DNA of 64,000 nt from Acinetobacter higginsii. Its GTDB lineage: Bacteria > Pseudomonadota > Gammaproteobacteria > Pseudomonadales > Moraxellaceae. The position numbers and the translations under genes are program-made. Shown in pieces: positions 1 to 10,296 of this stretch. The notes beneath the pieces were generated by a model that ran no database searches, was not told where the DNA came from, and saw only the letters and a program-made list of their open reading frames with translations. Position 1 is the first letter of the stretch; every line of letters starts with the position of its first letter. The stretch covers positions 2,002,625-2,066,624 of the forward strand of contig NZ_KB850072.1 in the NCBI RefSeq assembly GCF_000369525.1. Direction: 5' to 3'.

Positions 1-552
1 GCGCAAAGCAACCCATGCTCCAACAGCGATGGCATAGACCATATACAACACAAAAATATCGCGCCAGCCAAAGAAATGGATGATCAACTGTCCCAAGCTC
101 GGTGCAACTGCAGGCGCGACCATAAACACCATCATGATCAGAGACATGATGCGGGCCATTTGGGCACCGCTATATTTATCACGCACAATCGAAATCGAAG
201 CGACATAAGGTCCAGAAACACCTACACCCTGAATAAAACGTCCGACCAAGAACCATTCAAAGCTTTGAGTGGAATAGCACAATAAGCTTCCTAAAAAGTA
301 GATGACAATACCTGTAAATAAAATCCGTTTCCGTCCAATTGCATCGGACAATGGTCCTGCAATCAGTTGCCCGATGGTCATGCCTGAAAAAATACTGATA
401 ATGACCCATTGCGCCTGATTACTATTTTGCAAAGTAAAAACACGACCAATTTCACCGAGTGCGGGTAAAACAGCATCAATTGAGAATGAGACGATGGACA
501 TCAGTAATGCCATCAGCAGTGCAAATTCGCGGAAATGGATTTTTGATTTCAT
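1..552 (-). CDS. Bcr/CflA-type MFS drug exporter, partial (N-terminal 184 residues)
   Basis: Proton-driven major facilitator efflux protein of the inner membrane, related to the Bcr/CflA drug-resistance group. The reading frame runs from an ATG at 552 to the left edge without a stop, so only about the first 45% is present. The first hydrophobic helix carries the SFSIDAVLPALGEI stretch typical of the group. The loop between helices 2 and 3 has the MFS signature GPLSDAIGRKR at about residues 68-78. Further helices follow, with the pattern LVGRFIQGVG at about 108-117. Read on the minus strand, it lies downstream of purL, with a hairpin terminator between them, so it is probably transcribed separately. 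The substrate cannot be told. Confidence 0.85.
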   Translation of the reverse strand, partial: MKSKIHFREFALLMALLMSIVSFSIDAVLPALGEIGRVFTLQNSNQAQWVIISIFSGMTIGQLIAGPLSDAIGRKRILFTGIVIYFLGSLLCYSTQSFEWFLVGRFIQGVGVSGPYVASISIVRDKYSGAQMARIMSLIMMVFMVAPAVAPSLGQLIIHFFGWRDIFVLYMVYAIAVGAWVALR

Positions 553-585
553 TTTTCTTGTCCATTGATGATTATTTTATACGGA

Positions 586-619
586 ATGAAATAAGCCACC
601 TGACGGTGGCTTATTTCAT
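586..619. terminator. Intrinsic terminator after purL
   Basis: Perfect 15-bp inverted repeat (586-600 and 605-619) with a TGAC loop, 8 bases past the purL stop. The stem ends in an A/T-rich arm on both sides, so on the minus strand it ends purL transcripts. It separates purL from the exporter gene. Confidence 0.8.
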
Positions 620-627
620 GACTTTAA

Positions 628-3600
628 TTAACCAATAAATTTACGTGCGTTACGGAACATACGTAACCAAGCACCATCTTCTGCCCAATCTTCAGGCTTC
701 CAAGAATGCTGTAAAGCACGGAAGTTACGTTCTGGATGCGGCATCATCACGGTTGCACGACCATCTTTAGAGGTTAAACCTGTAATCGCCTCAGGTGAAC
801 CATTCGGGTTCAATGGATAGTGTTGAGTTGGATTACCCAAACTATCCACATAGCGTAAGATCACTTGGTTCTCAGCATTTAAAGCAGCAATTTGCTGTTC
901 AGTTGCAACCAGACGACCTTCACCATGCGCAACAGCGATTGGTAAAATCGAACCTTGCATATCTTCAAGTAATACAGAAACTGATTTTTCTACACGAACG
1001 TTCACGGCACGCGCTTCAAATACTTCTGAAGTGTTACGGTGGAAACGGCCCCAATGCTCTGCACCTGGAATCAGTGGTGCAAGTTGCGACATCATTTGAC
1101 AACCATTACATACGCCTAAGCTGAATGTATTTTGACGATGGAAGAACTGCTCAAACTGGTCACGTAATTTCGCATTGAACAAGACTGATTTCGCCCAGCC
1201 ACCACCAGCACCCATCACGTCACCGTATGAGAAACCACCACACGCCACTAAACCTTCGAAGTCGCTCAAGCTGACACGACCTGCTAGTAAGTCACTCATG
1301 TGTACGTCAATGGTATTGAAGCCAACTTTGTCAAAAGCAGCGGCCATTTCAACATGACCGTTAACACCCTGCTCACGCAAGATGGCCATATTAGGACGAC
1401 GTGTATTGATAAACGGCGCTTCAACAGGTTCATTCAAGTCATAAGTTGCTTGTGCAATCAAACCTTTGTGGTTTTTGTCTGCGATTAATGCAAACTCTTG
1501 ATCAGCAGTCTCAACGTTATCACGTAAGCGTTGGATCTGATGCGATACTTCTGCCCATGCTTGTTGCAATTCAGCACGCTCTAAAGTTAAACCATTCACA
1601 GCCAATTGATCGGTTGTATTAACACGACCCACGACTGCAATTGCATCTTTCAGGCTAGATGCTGCAACTTCAACTTCTAACTGTGCCCAATCAGCTGCTG
1701 TGATTTGCAGTACAGCACCAATTTCTTCAGCAAATAAACTTTCAGTCTTTTGATTTTCTAATGCAACACCTAAGCGTGAAGCAAACATCATTTCAGCAAC
1801 AGTCGCCAATAAACCGCCATCACCGATATCATGGTAAGCCTTAATCACACCACGATTGTTCCAGTCTTGAATCAAGGCAAAGAATGCTTTGAAGTCATCA
1901 AAACTATCCACATCAGGTGTCACTGAACCAATGGCTTTATACACTTGCGCAAGGATCGAACCACCTAGGCGGAACTGACCTTTAGACAAATCAATACGAA
2001 CTAATACTGAATCAGCTAAATTTTTCAATTCAGGCGTTAATGTTTTACGAACATCTAGAACTGGTGCGAATGCTGTGATCACACCTGTCATTGGCGAAGT
2101 CACGGCCTTGTCTTCACCATCATTCCACGTCGTACGCATTGAAAGTGAATCTTTACCCACTGGAATTGCGATACCTAATGCAGGACACATTTCCATACCA
2201 ATCGCTTTTACACCTTCAAACAAGGCTTGGTCTTCACCTTTTTGACCTGCCGCTGCCATCCAGTTTGCAGAAAGTTTGATATCACTGATTTGTTCGATGT
2301 TGGCACAAGCAATATTGGTGATTGCTTCTGCAACCGCTAAACGTGCAGATGCAGCAGGATTCAATAATGCGACTGGTGGACGTTCACCCATTGCCATTGC
2401 TTCACCTGTGAAGCCTTGCAAGCTAGTGGTGGTTACTGCTGCATCTGCAACAGGAACCTGCCAGCGACCCACCATCTGATCACGTGCAACCATACCGGTA
2501 ATCGAACGGTCGCCAATGGTGATCAAGAATGATTTAGAAGCAACTGTTGGATTTTTCAATACGCGGAAAATCGCATCTTTTAAATCAACTTTCGCAGCAT
2601 CAAAGTCGTTACCTGTACGCTCAATCGTTTCATACGAACGTTGCATACGCGGTGTACCGCCTAAGATCACCTGCATTGGGATATCGACAGGCTTGTTCTC
2701 AAACAAAGGATCTTCAACCGTTAAGTGACGCGCTTCAGTCGCTTCACCAAGTACTGCAAACGGACAACGCTCACGTGCACAAATTTCTTCAAACTGTTCT
2801 AAAGACTCTGGGCGAATGGCAAGTACATAACGTTCTTGCGCTTCATTTGACCAGATTTCCATCGGGCTCATACCTGGCTCTAATGATGGAATTTTACGCA
2901 GGTTAAGCACAGCACCCAGCTCATGATCATTCACAAGTTCTGGCATGGCGTTAGATACACCACCCGCACCCACATCATGTACAGACACGATTGGGTTAAA
3001 GTCTTCTAAGCGCCAGCAGGTATCGATGACTTCTTGGCAACGGCGTTCCATTTCCGGGTTTTCACGTTGCACCGAAGCAAAGTCCAAGCTCTCGCCCATG
3101 GTACCGCTGTCTACAGAAGACGCTGCGCCACCGCCAAGACCGATCAACATTGCAGGGCCGCCCAATACAATCAGCAAGTCACCCGGTTGAATCGCATCTT
3201 TTTCAACATGGTCAGGACGAATGTTACCGTAACCACCAGCGATCATGATTGGCTTATGGAAGCCTTTCACTTCACCATTGACATTCTGTTCGAAAGTACG
3301 GAAATAACCATTTAATGCTGGGCGACCGAATTCGTTGTTAAACGCAGCACCACCCAATGGACCTTCGATCATGATTTGTAATGGCGATGCCATACGTGAA
3401 GGTTTACCGTAGTTATCTTCCCAAGGTTGTTCAAAACCAGGAATATTTAAGTTTGAAACCGTAAAGCCAGTTAAACCTGCTTTTGGTTTACCACCACGAC
3501 CTGTTGCACCTTCATCACGGATTTCACCGCCCGAACCTGTTGCAGCACCTGCAAATGGAGCAATTGCAGTTGGATGGTTGTGTGTTTCAACCTTCATTAA

Positions 3601-4458
3601 AATATGAGCAGCTTGGCTCTTATATTTATAAACGAAGTGACCATTTTCATCCGCTTTCGGATAAAAACGCATGGTGTCATAACCCACGATCACAGACGCG
3701 TTATCTTTATAGGCTGATAACACATCAGTTGGTGATTCTTTATAAGTATTCTTGATCATTTGGAACAATGATAATGGTTGTTTTTCACCATCAATTGTCC
3801 ATTCAGAACCAAAGATTTTATGACGACAGTGTTCAGAGTTTGCTTGTGCAAACATCATCAACTCGATGTCGTTTGGATTACGACCAAGCTTGGTAAATGC
3901 TTCGGTTAAGTAATCAATTTCTTGCTCAGATAAAGCAAAGCCAAACTCATTGTTGGCTTTGACTAGTGCTTCTTTTCCTTGACCCAAGATATCAATTGAG
4001 TTCAATGGCTTCGGCGCTGTTTCTGAGAATAGAGCTTTTGCATCATCAATTTGAGCAAAAACACTCTCTGTCATCCGGTCATGTAAGGCCAATTTCACTT
4101 CGTTCGAAATCTCTTTCACACCTTTAAGTGTAAATAACAGACCACGCTCTAAACGGTGAATAGGTGTATTACAGTTTTGGAAAATATCGGTTGCTTTAGA
4201 TGACCACGGCGAGATTGTCCCCACACGCGGTGTCACTAAAATCTGGATTTCATCACTTGCAGCTTGGCGAAGTTCGAAAGATTGACCATCGTTTAAAAGT
4301 TGTAATGCCGATTGATGTTGCTGCTCGTTGAGCGCTTGATCAAACAAATAAACCCACTGGCTGTCAAAAGATTGAACAGAACTCATTGACGTTAATCGGT
4401 TTAAGAGTTGAGCTTTCTTGAAAGAAGAATGTGCTGATGCACCGGCCACGATAAACAT
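628..4458 (-). CDS. purL: Phosphoribosylformylglycinamidine synthase
   Basis: Fourth step of purine synthesis: converts FGAR to FGAM using glutamine and ATP. At 1276 residues it is the long single-chain form (about 1295 in E. coli). The order is an N-terminal PurS-like part, two PurM-like ATP-binding halves and a C-terminal glutaminase. Visible landmarks are the [18 protein letters not shown] block at about 290-307 and the glutaminase nucleophile motif [10 protein letters not shown] near residue 1120. The class I amidotransferase histidine motif [14 protein letters not shown] is near the end. The first ATG at 4458 has GGAG about 11 bases upstream. It stands alone, with its own terminator, divergent from the dGTPase gene. 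Confidence 0.97.
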   Translation of the reverse strand: MFIVAGASAHSSFKKAQLLNRLTSMSSVQSFDSQWVYLFDQALNEQQHQSALQLLNDGQSFELRQAASDEIQILVTPRVGTISPWSSKATDIFQNCNTPIHRLERGLLFTLKGVKEISNEVKLALHDRMTESVFAQIDDAKALFSETAPKPLNSIDILGQGKEALVKANNEFGFALSEQEIDYLTEAFTKLGRNPNDIELMMFAQANSEHCRHKIFGSEWTIDGEKQPLSLFQMIKNTYKESPTDVLSAYKDNASVIVGYDTMRFYPKADENGHFVYKYKSQAAHILMKVETHNHPTAIAPFAGAATGSGGEIRDEGATGRGGKPKAGLTGFTVSNLNIPGFEQPWEDNYGKPSRMASPLQIMIEGPLGGAAFNNEFGRPALNGYFRTFEQNVNGEVKGFHKPIMIAGGYGNIRPDHVEKDAIQPGDLLIVLGGPAMLIGLGGGAASSVDSGTMGESLDFASVQRENPEMERRCQEVIDTCWRLEDFNPIVSVHDVGAGGVSNAMPELVNDHELGAVLNLRKIPSLEPGMSPMEIWSNEAQERYVLAIRPESLEQFEEICARERCPFAVLGEATEARHLTVEDPLFENKPVDIPMQVILGGTPRMQRSYETIERTGNDFDAAKVDLKDAIFRVLKNPTVASKSFLITIGDRSITGMVARDQMVGRWQVPVADAAVTTTSLQGFTGEAMAMGERPPVALLNPAASARLAVAEAITNIACANIEQISDIKLSANWMAAAGQKGEDQALFEGVKAIGMEMCPALGIAIPVGKDSLSMRTTWNDGEDKAVTSPMTGVITAFAPVLDVRKTLTPELKNLADSVLVRIDLSKGQFRLGGSILAQVYKAIGSVTPDVDSFDDFKAFFALIQDWNNRGVIKAYHDIGDGGLLATVAEMMFASRLGVALENQKTESLFAEEIGAVLQITAADWAQLEVEVAASSLKDAIAVVGRVNTTDQLAVNGLTLERAELQQAWAEVSHQIQRLRDNVETADQEFALIADKNHKGLIAQATYDLNEPVEAPFINTRRPNMAILREQGVNGHVEMAAAFDKVGFNTIDVHMSDLLAGRVSLSDFEGLVACGGFSYGDVMGAGGGWAKSVLFNAKLRDQFEQFFHRQNTFSLGVCNGCQMMSQLAPLIPGAEHWGRFHRNTSEVFEARAVNVRVEKSVSVLLEDMQGSILPIAVAHGEGRLVATEQQIAALNAENQVILRYVDSLGNPTQHYPLNPNGSPEAITGLTSKDGRATVMMPHPERNFRALQHSWKPEDWAEDGAWLRMFRNARKFIG

Positions 4459-4922
4459 GTTGACTTTGGCTCCACGGGTGGGTCTAACGAACCTACCACA
4501 ATGTGACTTATGAAAGAGCGCATATTCTACTGTGAAAGGCTCATTTCAGCTAGCTATATCCATCTTAAAAATCAGAGTTTTCTACTGCAAATGGCTTAAT
4601 TTCTTGTAGCTTTATCTATTTTACTTTATTCGTAACAATTCATTTAGCCTGCTGTATAAATCATATTTCTTGTTTGCAATTCTTCTTTTGTGGAAATACC
4701 AAACTAAAAAAAGAATTGCTCATTGCTTGCAAGTGACTCTTTTACCCCACCATCAACACCTTTAAAAGCCATATATGTGAGCAAATAAATGCCTTAAATT
4801 ATGATTGAATACAAAACTATAAACGACAACATACTGATCCAAGACAACTTATGTCGCCCTACTCTAGTGCTTTAATCTTTTTTTTGGCATGATGATCCTG
4901 AACTCGTAGTGAATAATGATGA
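4459..4922. other. Divergent intergenic region between purL and the dGTPase gene
   Basis: 464 bases without a convincing gene, AT-rich, separating two divergent start codons. It must hold the promoters for both genes. No hexamer pair good enough to report was found; a TAGAAT on the minus strand at 4524-4529 is a possible purL -10 but lacks a good -35. No tRNA, riboswitch-like fold or repeat was recognised. Confidence 0.5.
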
Positions 4923-6263
4923 ATGGAACAAATGCGTTGGGTAGAATTGCTTTCTGCAATTCGTTTAGGTAGTAAAAAAAGTAGTACTGAATTGGCTCGA
5001 AGCCCATTCCACAAAGATTATGACAGAATTATATTTTCTCAAAGTTTCCGTCAATTAAATAGAAAAACACAGGTTCACCCACTGACTCAACATGATGGGA
5101 TTCATACCCGCCTCACACACTCGCTAGAAGTGTCTTGTATTGGGCGTTCACTCGGCATGTTGGCCGCAGAAAAAATCAAAGATGAATTACCGATGTGGAT
5201 CTCCCCAGCAGATGTGGGTGCGATTATCCAAGCAGCCTGTCTGGCACATGATATTGGTAATCCACCTTTTGGTCATGCTGGCGAATATGCGATTCGTGAA
5301 TGGTTTGATGATGCATCGCATCGTGACTTCTTGACCAGACTTACACCTGAAGAAGCAGCCGATGTACGCCAGTTTGAAGGCAATGCACAAGGACTTCGCC
5401 TACTCAGCCGTATTGATTACCATCCCGATGATGGTGGTATGCGCTTAACCTGTGCAACACTCGGTGCTTACTTAAAATATCCGTGGTTATCTAAAACCAT
5501 CGAAGAACAAGGTGATATGCCCTCACATCAACGGGCAAAGTTTGGTTGCTATCAATCTGAAAAAGAAATTTTAAAACAGCTGGCAGAACAACTCGGTCTG
5601 ATTCAGCTTGGTGACTATCACTATTGCCGTCATCCACTGACCTATTTATTAGAAGCTGCCGATGATATTTGTTATGCGCTAATCGACTTAGAAGATGGCA
5701 TCATTCTCAATATGCTCAACTATGCCGAAGTTGAACCGATTTTTCTAAATCTGATTGCCGATTATGGTTATCCAGAAGAACTCCATTTACCACATACCAC
5801 TTGGCAGCAAAAAATTGCAGCTTTACGCGGTCGTGTGATGAAGCGCTTAGTCGATGAGGTGACCACGGCTTTTGCCAAACATCATTATGAGATTTTAACC
5901 GGTCAGCTCAAAGGCAGCCTATTACAATATTGCTCACCGGATATTGAAGCAGGCATTCAAACGGCAAAAAATCTGGCCAGAGACCGTATTTTTGAGCATC
6001 CTCAAAAATCTGGCTTAGAAATTATTGCCCATCAAAGTCTACAAACGATTTTGGACGCTTTTATCCCATTGACCATGCCGCATAAGACCTTAAGCTTCAA
6101 AGAACAGCGGTTGATGTCAATTTTGCAACATTCAGGGGTAAATCTGCAAAACAACCACTATAATAATATTATGCAAGTTCTCGATATTATTAGTAAGTTT
6201 TCGGATCATCAGGCTTATAGCTTGGCGCAAGAGCTGCAAGGCAATAAGATAGGGTTCTTTTAG
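4923..6263 (+). CDS. dgt: Deoxyguanosinetriphosphate triphosphohydrolase-like protein (HD domain)
   Basis: Cytoplasmic HD-superfamily phosphohydrolase expected to cleave dNTPs (classically dGTP) to the nucleoside and triphosphate. The metal-binding residues are visible: H66 in RLTHSLEV and H109-D110 in CLAHDIGNPPFGHAGE, with a later Asp in EAADDICYALIDLEDG. The N-terminal block FSQSFRQLNRKTQV is also typical. It has 446 residues, shorter than E. coli Dgt (505), matching the wider Dgt-like family, so dGTP specificity is not certain. The ATG at 4923 has only a weak ribosome site; a second in-frame ATG lies at 4932. It stands about 70 bases before ruvA. Confidence 0.88.
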   Translation: MEQMRWVELLSAIRLGSKKSSTELARSPFHKDYDRIIFSQSFRQLNRKTQVHPLTQHDGIHTRLTHSLEVSCIGRSLGMLAAEKIKDELPMWISPADVGAIIQAACLAHDIGNPPFGHAGEYAIREWFDDASHRDFLTRLTPEEAADVRQFEGNAQGLRLLSRIDYHPDDGGMRLTCATLGAYLKYPWLSKTIEEQGDMPSHQRAKFGCYQSEKEILKQLAEQLGLIQLGDYHYCRHPLTYLLEAADDICYALIDLEDGIILNMLNYAEVEPIFLNLIADYGYPEELHLPHTTWQQKIAALRGRVMKRLVDEVTTAFAKHHYEILTGQLKGSLLQYCSPDIEAGIQTAKNLARDRIFEHPQKSGLEIIAHQSLQTILDAFIPLTMPHKTLSFKEQRLMSILQHSGVNLQNNHYNNIMQVLDIISKFSDHQAYSLAQELQGNKIGFF

Positions 6264-6336
6264 CCACTAGATGAGTTGGCACCCTTGCCTTTTATACCCA
6301 AACTAAATTGTTTTTAAAAATAGTGAAATTTAACTC

Positions 6337-6939
6337 ATGATCGGATGTTTAATTGGCGAAGTGTTTGCCCTAGAAGCCCCAACCGTATTACTCAATGTAA
6401 ATGGCGTTGGCTATGAAATTGACACACCACTTTCGACATTTTGCCAATTACAAAAGGGACAGAAAGTCACTTTATGGACGCATTTGGTTGTTCGTGAAGA
6501 TGCTCAGCAACTGTATGGCTTTAGCGATGCTCAGGAAAAAACCATTTTCCGTACCCTACTCAAAGTGAATGGCGTTGGCCCCAAAATGGCTTTGGGCATT
6601 CTATCGACATTAAGTGTTGAACTGCTCATCCACACAATTGAACATGATGATATTAATACGCTAATTAAAGTTCCGGGTGTAGGCAAAAAAACTGCTGAAC
6701 GATTAATGATTGAATTACGCGATCGTTTCAAAGCCTTAGCACATTCAACTGGCAGTACGACAAATGCTGCTGCTCAAATTCAATTTATGGCAAATTCACC
6801 AGTTGCCGAAGCTGAAGCTGCTTTGCAATCCTTAGGTTATAAACCAGCAGAAGCACAAAAAGCAGTGGCAGCAGTTAAAGCAGAATATACTGAATCTGCT
6901 GACATTATCCGTGCTGCGCTTAAATCCATGATGAAGTAA
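6337..6939 (+). CDS. ruvA: Holliday junction branch migration protein RuvA
   Basis: Binds four-way DNA junctions as a tetramer and loads the RuvB motor during recombinational repair. At 200 residues it has the normal size. It starts MIGCLIGEV, the usual OB-fold start. Two helix-hairpin-helix motifs follow: [16 protein letters not shown] near 79-94 and [19 protein letters not shown] near 109-127. The flexible linker then leads to the C-terminal RuvB-binding three-helix domain (from about 150). It is followed after 7 bases by ruvB, so the two are co-transcribed. Confidence 0.97.
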   Translation: MIGCLIGEVFALEAPTVLLNVNGVGYEIDTPLSTFCQLQKGQKVTLWTHLVVREDAQQLYGFSDAQEKTIFRTLLKVNGVGPKMALGILSTLSVELLIHTIEHDDINTLIKVPGVGKKTAERLMIELRDRFKALAHSTGSTTNAAAQIQFMANSPVAEAEAALQSLGYKPAEAQKAVAAVKAEYTESADIIRAALKSMMK

Positions 6940-6946
6940 TAGATAT

Positions 6947-7945
6947 ATGCAAGATCGTCTTATTAGCGGAACAGAAAAACCTGAAGATCATTTTGATCGT
7001 GCCATTCGTCCGACCTCATTGGCTGACTATATTGGTCAGCCTGTGGTTCGTGAGCAAATGGAAATCTTCATTGGTGCAGCGCGTGGTCGTGGTGAAGCCC
7101 TAGATCATACTTTGATCTTTGGCCCTCCAGGTTTAGGGAAAACCACGTTGGCGAATATTATCGCAAGAGAAATGGGCGGTAATTTAAAATCAACTTCTGG
7201 CCCTGTATTAGAACGTGCTGGTGATTTAGCTGCCATGCTGACCAATCTGGAAGAAGGTGATGTGCTATTTATTGACGAGATTCATCGTCTTTCACCCGTG
7301 ATCGAAGAGATTCTCTATCCAGCCATGGAAGACTATCAACTCGATATTATGATTGGTGAAGGCCCTGCTGCTCGTTCAATCAAGCTCGATCTACCCGCCT
7401 TCACTTTAGTTGCTGCCACAACACGTGCAGGTCTACTCACCTCTCCGTTACGTGACCGTTTTGGGATTGTACAGCGTTTAGAGTTCTATTCAGTTGAAGA
7501 CCTGACCCATATCGTGACGCGTTCAGCTAACTTGATGGATGTCCCGATTACCAAAGAAGGCTCAACAGAGATTGCCCGTCGTGCCCGCGGCACCCCACGT
7601 ATTGCCAACCGTTTATTACGTCGTGTGCGTGATTATGCGCAAGTGAAAGGTACAGGCGAAGTGACTCAAGATATGGCACAACGTGCTTTAGACATGCTTA
7701 ATGTCGATAAAGCTGGTTTAGATACACTCGATCGTCGTTATCTCAGTATGTTATTGGAACGTTTTGAAGGCAGACCAACAGGTGTGGAAGCTTTGGCCGC
7801 AGCCATGGCTGAAGATAGTGGAACGCTTGAAGATGTGATTGAACCCTATTTAATCCAGCAAGGTTATGTGATGCGTACTGCACGTGGCCGTATTGCAACC
7901 AATATGGCGTATTTACAATTTGGGATGACGCCACCTGAGTCATAG
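6947..7945 (+). CDS. ruvB: Holliday junction DNA helicase RuvB
   Basis: AAA+ hexameric motor driving branch migration with RuvA. It has 332 residues, as expected. Visible are Walker [11 protein letters not shown] (about 58-67), Walker [10 protein letters not shown] (about 103-111), sensor 1 VAATTRAG (about 150-157) and the arginine region [15 protein letters not shown]. The C-terminal winged helix ends in RTARGRIAT, a DNA-contacting stretch. It sits directly after ruvA. No ruvC is present in this neighbourhood. Confidence 0.97.
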   Translation: MQDRLISGTEKPEDHFDRAIRPTSLADYIGQPVVREQMEIFIGAARGRGEALDHTLIFGPPGLGKTTLANIIAREMGGNLKSTSGPVLERAGDLAAMLTNLEEGDVLFIDEIHRLSPVIEEILYPAMEDYQLDIMIGEGPAARSIKLDLPAFTLVAATTRAGLLTSPLRDRFGIVQRLEFYSVEDLTHIVTRSANLMDVPITKEGSTEIARRARGTPRIANRLLRRVRDYAQVKGTGEVTQDMAQRALDMLNVDKAGLDTLDRRYLSMLLERFEGRPTGVEALAAAMAEDSGTLEDVIEPYLIQQGYVMRTARGRIATNMAYLQFGMTPPES

Positions 7946-7956
7946 TCGGATAAATA

Positions 7957-8304
7957 ATGAATCCAACTGCTGATGAGTTACAACTTATAGAAAGAATCAA
8001 AGCATCGTATCATGATGTTATTTCTGATTTACCGCCTATCGAAGTATTACCTCGATATATTAAGTTCTCGGAATATAGCCAAGAGCAAAGACATTGTTTA
8101 GATGCGCTTATTAAAGCTCACTCTGCATTGTCACTCTCTTACCAACTTATCGATTCAAAACAACAGGCTGTTTCCCTTTCGAGTGAGCAGCTTGAACAAT
8201 TCAACATCACTTCACATCTGGACTGGTCACTCACAACGCTTTCCTTTGACCTTACGAACGCTGCAATCTTTATTTCTTTATGCTTTCAAGATGATCTAAA
8301 GTAG
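7957..8304 (+). CDS. Hypothetical protein downstream of ruvB
   Basis: 115-residue soluble-looking protein, not recognised. It is acidic and leucine-rich with no membrane segment or signal peptide. It begins 11 bases after the ruvB stop, so it is probably co-transcribed. The N-terminal half looks helical (residues 5-25 and 40-60). No motif suggests a function. Confidence 0.65.
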   Translation: MNPTADELQLIERIKASYHDVISDLPPIEVLPRYIKFSEYSQEQRHCLDALIKAHSALSLSYQLIDSKQQAVSLSSEQLEQFNITSHLDWSLTTLSFDLTNAAIFISLCFQDDLK

Positions 8305-8340
8305 ATTGTCGAGACACACCGCCCACCTCGCAAACCTATA

Positions 8341-8619
8341 TTGACCTTTAAAAACTTGGCAATTTTATTGATCAGTTGGTGTATGCTCGGCATTTCCTTT
8401 TACTTATTTAACCAAGCTCCTGAATGGTTAGTATTTATCATTTTTGCAGTTGGTTTTTTAGGTTTATGCATGCTATACGACAGCGTGAAAGATTATATTC
8501 AATACAACAAAGTAAAAGATGATCCGCTAAAAACCTTGATTGTTGCAGGTTATTTTGCCGAACATTTAGAAGATTACGCAACGCGGACTTTAATCTTAGA
8601 TAAAAACTCAAGCAAATAG
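8341..8619 (+). CDS. Small membrane protein, hypothetical
   Basis: 92-residue protein with two adjoining hydrophobic helices (about residues 5-24 and 27-48) followed by a charged tail, so probably a small inner-membrane protein with a cytoplasmic C-terminus. The start is a TTG at 8341; the first in-frame ATG falls inside helix 1, so TTG is preferred although the ribosome site is poor. It lies between the ruvAB block and ybgC. Function unknown. Confidence 0.6.
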   Translation: MTFKNLAILLISWCMLGISFYLFNQAPEWLVFIIFAVGFLGLCMLYDSVKDYIQYNKVKDDPLKTLIVAGYFAEHLEDYATRTLILDKNSSK

Positions 8620-8710
8620 CTTGCTTGATCTGTTGTGCCATTTGCCCCAAAAATCAATATGCTAAACTGCGACATTCATCAACACCTCGTTTCAAGAATG
8701 GATTTTTATC

Positions 8711-9118
8711 ATGGCAAATCATTTTGAGTTCAACATTCGCGTTTATATCGAAGATACAGATGCAGGCGGTATCGTTTACCATGCCAATCATATCCGTTTT
8801 ATGGAGCGTGCCCGTACCGAATGGCTACGTGCAGCTGGTGTTGATCACTACTGGCACCAAAAAGATTACAGCTTCGTTGTACATCAAATCGCTGTTAAAT
8901 ATGTACGCCCAATATTAATGGATGATTTAATTACCGTTACAGCACGTGTTATTTCGTGTAAAGCCGCATCTTTTGTGTTGCAACAAAATATTTATCGTGG
9001 TGAAATCTTGCTGGCTTCAGGTGAGGTTGTGTTGGCATGTTTAAACAAAGAGTTAATGCCACGTAGACTTCCTGATGAAATTCGTGATCTGATTCAAAAA
9101 GAATTAGCACAGGACTAA
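8711..9118 (+). CDS. ybgC: Tol-Pal system-associated acyl-CoA thioesterase YbgC
   Basis: Hotdog-fold thioesterase that is usually the first gene of the tol-pal operon; family members hydrolyse short- or medium-chain acyl-CoA or acyl-ACP. It has 135 residues (normal). The YbgC/4HBT signature is clear near the N-terminus: YIEDTDAGGIVYHANHIRF with the conserved Asp and His. The last third has the EVVLACLN strand. tolQ follows after 24 bases. Its link to Tol-Pal function is by location and family history rather than a proven mechanism. Confidence 0.93.
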   Translation: MANHFEFNIRVYIEDTDAGGIVYHANHIRFMERARTEWLRAAGVDHYWHQKDYSFVVHQIAVKYVRPILMDDLITVTARVISCKAASFVLQQNIYRGEILLASGEVVLACLNKELMPRRLPDEIRDLIQKELAQD

Positions 9119-9142
9119 AATAAACTTTCGGCACAGCAACTT

Positions 9143-9841
9143 ATGGCAACTAACTTAGAATCTTCCCTGCATATTTCTGACCTAATTTTACAAGCAAGTC
9201 CTGTTGTACAACTGGTCATGCTGATCCTGCTACTCTCTTCAATTTATAGCTGGTATCTGATTGCCAAATTATATATGGGCTTTAAAAAAGCAGGACAAGA
9301 GGATGAGCATTTTCAAAAAATGTTCTGGTCAGGTGCCGAATTAAACACGCTTTATAATAATGCACAATTGAACTCTAAACGTCGTGGTCTAGAAGATATT
9401 TTCTACCAAGGCCTAGGTGAGTTCTTTAAGTTGCAAAAACGTAAAGCAGACACCAATCAAACCATCGAAGGAACTGAACGTATCCTGCGTGTTGGTTTAA
9501 GCCGTGACCAAGGTGGTTTAGAAGTCGGCTTGGGTGCACTTGCTAGTATTGGTTCAGTTGCACCTTATATCGGCTTATTTGGTACGGTATGGGGGATTAT
9601 GAATGCCTTTATCGGCCTTGCTGCCGTTGACCAAGTGACTTTGGCAACAGTTGCACCTGGTATTGCAGAAGCCCTCATTGCAACTGCGATTGGTTTATTT
9701 GCAGCAATTCCTGCGGTACTTGCGTTTAACCACTTTACCGCTAAAGGTGAATCAATCTATTCAGATCGTGCTTTATTTGCAGAAGAAATGGTTGCCCTTT
9801 TACAGCGTCAAGCGATTGGAACGACACAGGAAGATGCATAA
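9143..9841 (+). CDS. tolQ: Tol-Pal proton channel subunit TolQ
   Basis: Inner-membrane subunit of the TolQR motor that uses proton flow to energise TolA and keep the outer membrane constricted at division. 232 residues with three membrane helices: about 20-40, then after a cytoplasmic loop about 135-160 and 172-195. The family motif LGALASIGSVAPYIGLFGTV is present (split here over residues 128-147). The stop shares one base with the tolR start (TAATG), indicating coupled translation. Confidence 0.96.
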   Translation: MATNLESSLHISDLILQASPVVQLVMLILLLSSIYSWYLIAKLYMGFKKAGQEDEHFQKMFWSGAELNTLYNNAQLNSKRRGLEDIFYQGLGEFFKLQKRKADTNQTIEGTERILRVGLSRDQGGLEVGLGALASIGSVAPYIGLFGTVWGIMNAFIGLAAVDQVTLATVAPGIAEALIATAIGLFAAIPAVLAFNHFTAKGESIYSDRALFAEEMVALLQRQAIGTTQEDA

Positions 9842-10293
9842 TGGCGATTCAACGATCTGGACGTTTTGAGCGGATTAAAAAACCGCTCAAAAGCGATATG
9901 AATGTGGTTCCTTATATCGACGTCATGTTGGTGCTCTTGGTCATTTTCATGGTGACTGCACCCATGATTACCAGCGGCATTAAAGTAGATTTGCCACAAG
10001 CCAATAATCATCCAATTGAATCAAAAGATATGCCAGCGATGGTCACCATTGGTAAAGATGGTAATATCTTTTTGCAATATCAAGAACACAAAGGCAGTGA
10101 TCCTCTTTCTCTAGAACAGCTTGAAGCTGTACTAAGTGAAGCTCAGACCCAAGCCGAGCAGGACAATAAACAACTGACTGTATTGGTGAATGGTGATAAA
10201 TCGCGCCCTTATGGTGAAGTCGTCTCACTGATGGCAAGTCTACAAGAAGCTGGTCTTACTCAAGTTGGTTTACTGACAGAGCCGTTAAAATAA
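9841..10293 (+). CDS. tolR: Tol-Pal motor protein TolR
   Basis: ExbD/TolR family, a single N-terminal membrane helix and a periplasmic domain that binds peptidoglycan. 150 residues. The helix at about 24-45 begins MNVVPYIDVMLVLLVIFMV and holds the conserved proton-path Asp at about residue 27. The periplasmic part ends with the usual VSLMASLQEAGLTQVGLLTEP pattern (about 124-145). It overlaps tolQ by one base and precedes tolA by 3 bases. Confidence 0.96.
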   Translation: MAIQRSGRFERIKKPLKSDMNVVPYIDVMLVLLVIFMVTAPMITSGIKVDLPQANNHPIESKDMPAMVTIGKDGNIFLQYQEHKGSDPLSLEQLEAVLSEAQTQAEQDNKQLTVLVNGDKSRPYGEVVSLMASLQEAGLTQVGLLTEPLK

Positions 10294-10296
10294 GCT

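Noticed and set aside
795..3755. Several plus-strand frames opposite purL
   Set aside because: Shadows of purL codon use with no ribosome sites.
8625..8918. Plus-strand 97-residue frame
   Set aside because: Overlaps ybgC in another frame, and ybgC has a clear family match.
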